Source of the DNA: Tretioscincus oriximinensis
Taxonomy: Eukaryota; Chordata; Lepidosauria; Squamata; Gymnophthalmidae
DNA: 64,000 nucleotides
NCBI GenBank assembly: GCA_022410635.1
Contig: JAJVDF010000494.1
Location: forward strand, 752,191-816,190
Direction of reading: 5' to 3'
Shown here: in pieces, positions 25,919 through 34,900 of the stretch
How the letters are laid out: each line of letters opens with the position of its first letter
Position numbering within the stretch: position 1 is the first letter of the stretch
Position numbers and translations under genes: made by a program
The notes under the pieces: generated by a model
What the model saw: the letters and a program-made list of their open reading frames with translations, nothing else
The model's database searches: none
Told to the model about the DNA's origin: nothing

Positions 25919-28900
25919 CTATATTATCTATCTATCTATCTATCATCTATCTATCTATCTATCTATCTATCTATATCTATATCTATATCTATATCTATCT
26001 ATCTATCTATCTATCTATCGATAGATAGATAGATAGATAGATAGATATAGATATAGATATAGATATAGATATAGATATAGATATAGATATAGATCTATCT
26101 ATCTATATATAGATATATAGATATATAGATATAGATATATTATCTATCGATCGATCGATCGATCGATCGGTCAATCGATAGATAGATAGATAGATATACT
26201 GTATATATACTCAAGATGTATAATGCCAGATTATACATGGTCCATTTTTCTCAACATTTTTTCACATACAAGTTCCTTGCCATAGTACTTTGGCTACAAT
26301 CATACCTTTACTTTAGACCATCTCCACACCCAAAGAATGGTGTTTAATCCAGAAAAAAAAGAAAGGGGTTAAGCCCCAGTGAGAGTGACTGAAGATTAAC
26401 TGAAAGATGGTCATGGCCCTGAATTTCTACTGCATATCCAGGCCCCACATGGGCAGTCATAAACATGTTTAATTTATGTTTATATGTGGCATGCAATAAA
26501 TGTAATAATACTATTTGTATTCGTCAAACACAATGCATACATATTGGCAACAGTACGTGAACCCCATCAAGTATAAACCCATTGCTAAACTAAGATCCGT
26601 TGAAGAAACAATTATTTCACCCTCCCTGTTTTGCCAAACTAAGAAGTCATCTTACGAAACATCTTGCTGCACTTGCCTTACTAGAATCCTCTGGAATGAG
26701 AAACTACCAAAAATGCTTCTCACAAGCCTCACTTCTGCCTTCAAAAACAACTTAGACGGTGCTTGTTTCGGGGAACCAGTTTGGTGTAGTGGTTAGAGTG
26801 TTGGGTTCTTATCTGGTAGTCTCCCGGTTCGATTCCTCATTCCTCCATTAAGCCAGATGGATGACCTTGAACAAGTCATAGTTCTTTAGAACTCTCTCAG
26901 CCCCACCTACTTCACAGAGTGTCTGTTGTGAAGAAAGCAACAATATATGTCCCACCCTGAGATCTTTGGGTATAAATAAATAAAAAATAAATTTAAAGCC
27001 TAAGATCACATGTTAGGCTGCAGACATATTGCCCCTTAAAGCGCGTACGACTGTGAAGCNAAAGTCCATTGTTTCAACTGTGTTACCATAAAAACAGTCT
27101 TGAAAGTGCTGCAGTATCACTCTGAACACACATCACAGGTTTCTGCTCCGCAGTTTGTGGTGGAATTGTGTCGTCGCTGCTTCTTTATGTAATTTGCGCC
27201 ACTTGCACACTGACAATGGGGGATCAGGCAACAAAAAGCGAGCAAGACACCGGGGGCTGGGGGCATTGTTTGGCATTCCCTCCAGGCTCAGTAGCTTTTT
27301 TCCCAGCTGCTGCAGCACTGTGAAAGAGAATCATTGAGCACTCTCAGCTCACAGCTCAGGGAATGCTCAGGTAAAATTAAGCCCTCAGTTCACTTTCATT
27401 TTGGAACAATAAAATCCCTTTTCCATTCCCTTTTAAAGTTCTAATGGGAATGCAGCCTTAGTGTGGCTGAAAGTCCACAATGATAAAATGCTCGTGGTTC
27501 CAATGCAAATGTATACCATTTCCACTTTGGATTAAGCAAAAGAAATGCCAACTCAGTGGGAACTAAAACCTTTTTGATAAAAGTCATGTGGGAACAGCTC
27601 CTTACAGCCCAAGTCTTACTTCATGAGAGTTTTTTAATGGCTTTGCACAACAGTATCTAAGTATTTTACCATTTTAATAGTACAACAAAAATATGAAAAC
27701 TTTACATACCATAGACCATATATTGGACTTTTGTAGACAGCTTTTTATTTTTATGAATGTAGCTCACTTTGCAAGTATAATGCCCAGAATCACTGCCTTC
27801 AACATTATGGATCTCCAGGCTGCCATCATCCGTGAGAACCAATCTATGAGATTCTATGAATAAAAAGCCAACACATTACTATTTTCATCGCAATTTAAAT
27901 AAACAATTTAAAGCATTTTCCACACTGAATCTTTTTCTGAATTACGTCTCAAAATATAGATTATTTACATACCAGTGCAGCCCCCATGCTTCATTTTAAT
28001 CAACTGTAAACAGACTTTTCCAGATTTAGAAACAGGCAAAACACATCTACTGAAAGCCGTTGCATTCAGGCAACACTATATGGAAAAGGCTGTGCTGTAT
28101 TTTCTATTCCCTGACCTCCACTACTCCCTGATTTCCAGTTGTCAGTTCTTTGTGATAAAACTAAATCCAACCAAAATATTTTGCAGATTCAAATTGAACT
28201 CTTAAACAAAAATACAAACCAACCAATCAATTTGCTACACTCTAGAATAGTGAATGATATCCTGTATGAAGACGAGTATTATAGCCATTAAACTTCAGCG
28301 AGCAGGAAAACATTTGTGTAATCCCATACAGTACACTTAATATGTCCTAGTCAGTTTATACATCCTTAGCAAGAGAGAACACATCAGCAAAGTGATAAAC
28401 AGTTTTCCTTCCACATCATTCAACACAGAAAATCTATATTTGAGATAGATAATGGGAAAAGTATCTTTGTTGTTCTCTCACTTTGAAGGTGAACTGAAAG
28501 GAATCGAAAACAAGTCAGCAAATGCTGTTTTGCCTCTTTATAAATCTGTGGTGAGGCCACATTTGGAATACTGTGTTCAGTTCTGGTCACCACATCTCAA
28601 GAGGGATATTTTGGAACTGGAGAAGGTGCAGAAAAGGGCAACAAAAATGATCAAGGGTCTGGAGCACCTCCCTTACGAAGNNAGGCTGCAACNTNTGGGC
28701 CTCTTCANCCTNGAAAGGNGANNTTTGAGNNGTGATNTGATTGAAGTGTACAAAATCATGCATGGGATAGACAGGGTGAATAGAGAAAAAATGTTTTCTC
28801 TCTCCCACAACACTAGGACCAGAGGGCACTCCTTAAAACTGTTGGGTAGAAAAGTGAGAACAGACAAAGGAAAGTATTTTTTCACCCAGAGAGTCATCGG

Positions 28901-31900
28901 CCTGTGGAATTTACTTCCTGAAGAGGTAGTGGTAGCTAACAGCTTGGATAGCTTCAAGACAGGACTAGACAGGTTTATGGACACCAAGGGTATAAATGGA
29001 TACTAGGATGGATGTCTGGATGTTGCCTCCAGGATGAAGCAACAGGCAGGACTCCTGAGATACCATTTGCAGGGAATCATGAACAGGAGCATATTTTGCT
29101 TTCCTCTGTTCAGACTACCCAGGTGCATCTGGTGGGCCTCTGTGTGAGAGAATGCTGGACTTGATGGGCTGTGGCCTGATCAAGTATGGCTCTTCTTATG
29201 TTCTTATGAAGATGGAATAAAACTTGGTACTTGGGATGCAATGCTTTCTGAACACAGGCCTAGAATGCAGGTATACTAACTGATCCATAGCTNGTATCAA
29301 CCATACTACCATAGTGTAATGTATAGTAATCAGATGAGGTACTTACAGTTATAAAAAAAATCATATTACTAAAACTCATTTAAAATTGTGCCTAGAACCA
29401 TCTGAACTAATCAAAGCTGTATATTCATGTGTCAGAATTTAATGTTTCCAAAACTTGGGAACACACAATACCCACAGTTCAAATTTGCTATCAACTGTCC
29501 AAAGGACTGAAATGTTTATTCACAGTAGTTACAGTGAAAATGACTGTTACCTTTTGTTATCTGCCCTAGAGGACCAGTCCAGTGGTATTTGGGATCCATG
29601 ATTCTTTGCATCAACATCTTGTCAGTCAAACAGTTCAAAATCAAATTGTTTGAATAAATAAGAGCAAATACTGGAACTACAAAAAGAGAAAATAATATTA
29701 TATAAGAACTAAAAATACAGGGAATTTAACAACAAGAATATTTCCTGAAGTCTTCACTTTGGGTGCGTGCACACAGCTATTTTCATCGGCGCGAGATGAA
29801 TGAGGTTCTGGCACACGTGTTAAGCGTCTCTCAGCTGTCATCCCGCAATAAATGCCGTTTATCTCAGAATAAACTATTGCTGGGATATTCAGGCATCTTT
29901 CCTGTGAACCGCCATCTTCTCACGGCCAACCTCCGTCTTTTCACGGCCATCCCCCGAGCTTAGGCGTGTGCACAAAAGGCACGAGAGGTTAAAACGAGGG
30001 TTCAGCAGTAGCTGTCAAAACAGACTGCACTGCACTGACAGGCTGCATCCACAGGGAGCCAATCTGTTCCTTGGAATAAGAGCCTGCCTACCACATGCTA
30101 GTGTAGACTATGGCAGGTCCAATGGGTTGGCAGGCTCCTCTAAGGAGCTGCTGAATTGGGAAATTCTGCCAAAGCAAGAGGAGGTAGAGGCAGTATTACT
30201 GGCCCCATCCACATGGAGCCTAGTTCTGGGTAACATTTTGGGACATTGGTCATCCACATGCCAGTTGGTTATCATGGTAGTTTACCTGCAACATTATGCA
30301 GAGGAGTCCGTAATACCCCATTATATTTTAGGTAATTCCCTCATTTAATTTTTCTGCCATGTTTTGAAATGTAGTTGAACATTATTGAGGGGGTATTGGA
30401 GATGATAAGGAAACAGAAAAATATTGCAACTGTTTCCATCTGCATATATTGCAACTGGAGATATTTCGTCATGTCTTTTTACCTTGCATTCATACATTTT
30501 ATTAAGCTTCTGCCAGTTTGTTCTTTGCAATGAATCACAGTCCTCACCTTTTGTATTGTAAACTTTTTCTGATTTGTCTTTTTTTAAAATGTGGTTTCTG
30601 GCATGTATCTGAGATATGGAAGAATTCCTTTTTATTAGCTGTGCAGGTTATGCTGCCACACTTGTATGGATAGAAATGTCTTACATGGCCAAAATAGAAT
30701 ACAAAATTGTAAGTACCTAAAAATCCTACTGGGAAATTGTAAGAGAATTTACTGACATTTTATTTTATTTATTTATTTATTTATTTGTACTTGTATCCCG
30801 CCCTATACCTGAAGGTCTCAGGGAGGCCAACCATAGGGCGGTGCACATAGCTTTTGTTGCTTTCTCCACAACAGACACCCTGTGGAGTAGGTGGAGCTGA
30901 GAGAGTTCAAAGAACTGCGACTGGCCCAAGGTCATCCAGCTGGCTTTCATGGAGGAGTGAGGAATTTGAACACATAATTCCCTTCTATGAAATACTCAAA
31001 GCAAACAACATAGGAAGCTCAACACTTCCTATGTTGCCTACCAACACTTAAGTGTCATCCACACATGTAGCAGCCCTAGTGCCATTAAGATTGCAGACTT
31101 GTTCATGGTCTGAACGCCTATAAATAGCTTCAATTTGTTTAGATGCGCTTACTTCTGTAAACATCGTTCTCAGCATGTGCATTCACAGTTCTAGGATCAA
31201 ATATTAAGAAAGATGTGCACAAACATCTTTGTTATGCCAAGCTGACAACAATTTGGCATGGACTGCATAACGAATCAGCAAATACAGGATTGCAATGGAA
31301 AGTACTGTGGTCTCATCATAATGGCGAACAAAATCCTGTCTCCGTATAGCTTGAAGAACTGCTGAGAATGGAGAATGATGGTAGCAGGTAAATGTTACCC
31401 TGGTTAAGTGTTTATTTGGCCTTCGTCTTCCTTTTGTTTTTATAGAAGATCAGACTTGCAAGATATCAGACCTTGCAAACCTGACCCGCTAATGCAGCGG
31501 TTCTCCAACCTGTGGGTTGTGACCCCGGCAGGAGTCAAACAACCAAAACACAGGGGTCACCTAAAGCCATATTTCTGATGGCTTTAGCCGCTGAACCGGG
31601 GAGGACACATTATTTTATTTATTGGAATTAGTAATAAATATTTATCAACATATAATTGAATATTGTTTTTGTGATTAATCACTATGTTTAAATTATGTTT
31701 GATTTGTAGCAATGAGAATACATAATGCATATCAGGTATTTACATTCCGAATCATAAATGTAGCAAAATTACAGTTTTGAAGTAGCCACGCAACATGAGG
31801 AACTGTATTGCGGGGTCAGGGCATTAGAAAGGTTGAGAACCACTGCACTAGGGTTGCCATATTCTGGCAACCCAAAACCGGGACGGGGTGGGGTGGGGCG

Positions 31901-34900
31901 CGCGCATGCGCACATACGGACGCTTGTAGCGAGATAGGCAAAACCTCTTCTGCCTGTCTCACCACAAGCGTCCGTGCACGCCTACCTGTTCCTTGGCTGG
32001 AAGTGGGGTTTTGCCCTGCTCTCGCCGCCAACTTGCCTGCAGCAGCGGAGCAAAAACACTTGGGTTTGTGAGAGGAGAACAGAGCTGCCCTCCTGTCAGA
32101 AACCCAGGCGTTTCTCCTCTGCTAGAGGCGAGTTGGCAGCGAGAGCAGGGCAAAAAACCCCTCCAGCAAAGGAGCAGCTACTCGGCACGCTCTGAGGGTG
32201 TTTCCTGGACCCCGGAAAGCGCTGCCGGGCTGCAGCTGTCAGCTCTGACGGCTGCTTTTCCTTTAAAATCCCGCCTTTTTACATTCCCTGATGCAGCATC
32301 GGGGAATGTAAAAAGCTGGGATTTTGCCTTAAAACCCGGAGGGGACTATATTTTAGTCCCCCAAACTGGGATTGTCCCGGTTTATCGGGACGTATGGCAA
32401 CCCTACACTGCGCTAATGGGTTTACGTTCTTGCAAAGAGCATAATGAACTCATTCATGCAAAACCAAGCCCATATTTTGGATGTGTGATGCCCCTGTGCA
32501 GTAATGTATTTTACATCCCTTCTTCCCTCAGCTAAACTTCAGCATACAGTTCTGAACAATTCTTAATCTCAAATGGACACTTCTCACGCTTTCAGTAGGC
32601 TGTGACCAAGTGGGTGCAAGCCAAGGCACTTTGGGTGATTCAGTATAGGTGGTGCCATCTCAAGGAGAAGTGGTGTACTAATAGTACATCCATACTATTT
32701 TAATGCCAGAACATTCGTCTACTCCAGGTTTTATAATGGTAAAAGCAATTTAAAAATTAATTATCTTTTTACTATTAACTATATTTTGCTGCCCTCAAAA
32801 TCTTGCCACCCTGTGCAGCTGCTCATGCTGCCTATGCCTAAATACGTTCCTAGGTAGAAATTGATGCACATGTAGAGTACAACAGCACACACATGAACCA
32901 CTCCAGGAAATCAGCAAGTTAAAAGGGACAGTTCAATTACCAGTTGCTTCTTCTGTTCCAACTATTTGATGAGTTATTGGCTGAGGTTCTGAGATAGTAT
33001 CATACTGAGTCTCATGGTCTAGGGATAGCTCTCCATTATTTTCTTCCAAGTGAACTGTCCTTTTTTGTAAATTGCACATACCATTAATAAAACATGGATT
33101 TCCAGCTAGAGTAACACATTAAAAAGAATTACAATTTGAAAAACAAAATGAAATGCCAGGGAGCATTTACTGTGGCAGCAGATAGCTATTCAACTCTGAA
33201 TCCCTTTCAAAACAGTATTGCTCTACATGTGAAATTTGCAAATGGATTTTATTTCAATTTTCTAACTCTACCAAATGAAGATGGGCTGACCTCTATGATA
33301 CTCCAGTGGGCTGACTTGACATATAGACCTTTCCACATTGTGCTTTGTTCTGGGCTATATCACAGAGACTTGTCATCCACATGCTAGGGTAGACTATGGC
33401 AGGCTCCATTGAGGGTCATTCATGTCTACTAAGATATTTCCTGAGAAATGAATTTCACAAAATTAAATCAATTTGGAATTGTGATGAGGAATCCAATATG
33501 GAATTTTTCTCTTTAGTAACATAGAAGAAGACATTACTTACATTGGAAACTCCAACTGCTGAAACCTCATTTTCTGTAGAGCTATTGCAACTCCTTTTTG
33601 GACTGAGGACAGATTTTAACCCATCTTCAGTCCTGAAGAAGCCAACTAAACCAGAGTGAAAGGGTTTGTTTTTGTTTTGTTTAGCCCAGTTCTTCTGGTT
33701 TATATTGCATCAGGCCTATGTGCATTATGGTGATCCAAATCTAGGGCTCTATCACCTTTCATTGCTCTGGGTGAAAACAATAACCTAGCAGATGCTGTTC
33801 TTTGGCCCTTTCTGCACTGAATCTTATTTTGGTCTATATTTCAGAATGGGAGCCTGCCATATCTTACACTGGCATGTGGACTGCAGACCCCTGTTCCAAA
33901 ATACAGCCCAGAATAAGCTCAGTGCAGACACTGGCATGTGGATGGCAGTCTCTATTTCAAGATATTGTCCAGAATATGTTTTAGTGCATGAAAGGTCTCA
34001 CTTTGCCACATTCTAGTTTTCCTAAATTTAAAATATTTCATCTAATAGCTTCCAATCTTTCAGGAACCAGAGCAAAAAGAAGCACAGTGATATTCACACT
34101 TGTTTTAATCCAGCTTCTGTTCCCTTTCAAAGTGGTACGAGCAAAGCAACCAGTCATTTTCATTCTATATTATTTAACCCAGAGGGTTTTCTAATGAGTG
34201 TCCTCACTAAAGTTGGATTAAATGCTAGGTTTAATGCAAAGAGGTGATAGATGAACTGACAGTTTGTGACATTTCCCATGACAGCTGTATCCAGCTATGC
34301 TTAAGTAACTGAAGAAAGACTGCAGACACACTCGGGCTAAAAACGGATGCGATAGTGGGCTCACTGTTCTCTGGACACATTTGGTTACCAAACAAACAAC
34401 TGCAGGGTGCTCCCAAGTCCCTCAGTATGCACAACTCCTGTTTCTGATACGGAGCTTTTGGTCAAAACCCAATGCCACTGCTGTTTCTCGCCATTCGCGT
34501 TAATTTTACTCCAGCTACAGAATTCCCATACAGAATTCTCCTTTGTGCGGGTGCTTCCGTTTCAGATTCGTGCTGATCTGTGATCTTGGTGAAAGGGGAT
34601 GTTTCCAGACTGGGTTGCTGTGCACATAATATTTTCTTCCAGTTCTTCCTAACCCCCATTAAAGTAACATCTGGGCAAAGGTCCTTTCGGACAGCACAAC
34701 ATTCCAACCTTGATCTCATTATTTTTATTTGTAGCTAGAACATAACACACTGTGCACAGTAACTCTACTGCCTGCACTTCTGTCCTAATCTCCAGTGAGA
34801 CCATGCTGGAGACTCCATTCCCAGCCACAGCAGCAGCAGCCGCTATGACCTCCCTCCCTTCCTCCTTCTTTCAGGACTGACAATGAGAAAGGAAACCACA

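Noticed and set aside
25728..26208. CRISPR-like regular repeats
   Set aside because: A tetranucleotide microsatellite in a vertebrate genome, with no unique spacers.
31808..32535. Overlapping open frames (up to 180 codons) in a GC-rich block
   Set aside because: They fall within the non-autonomous hAT element and its flanks; frames differ between the three copies.
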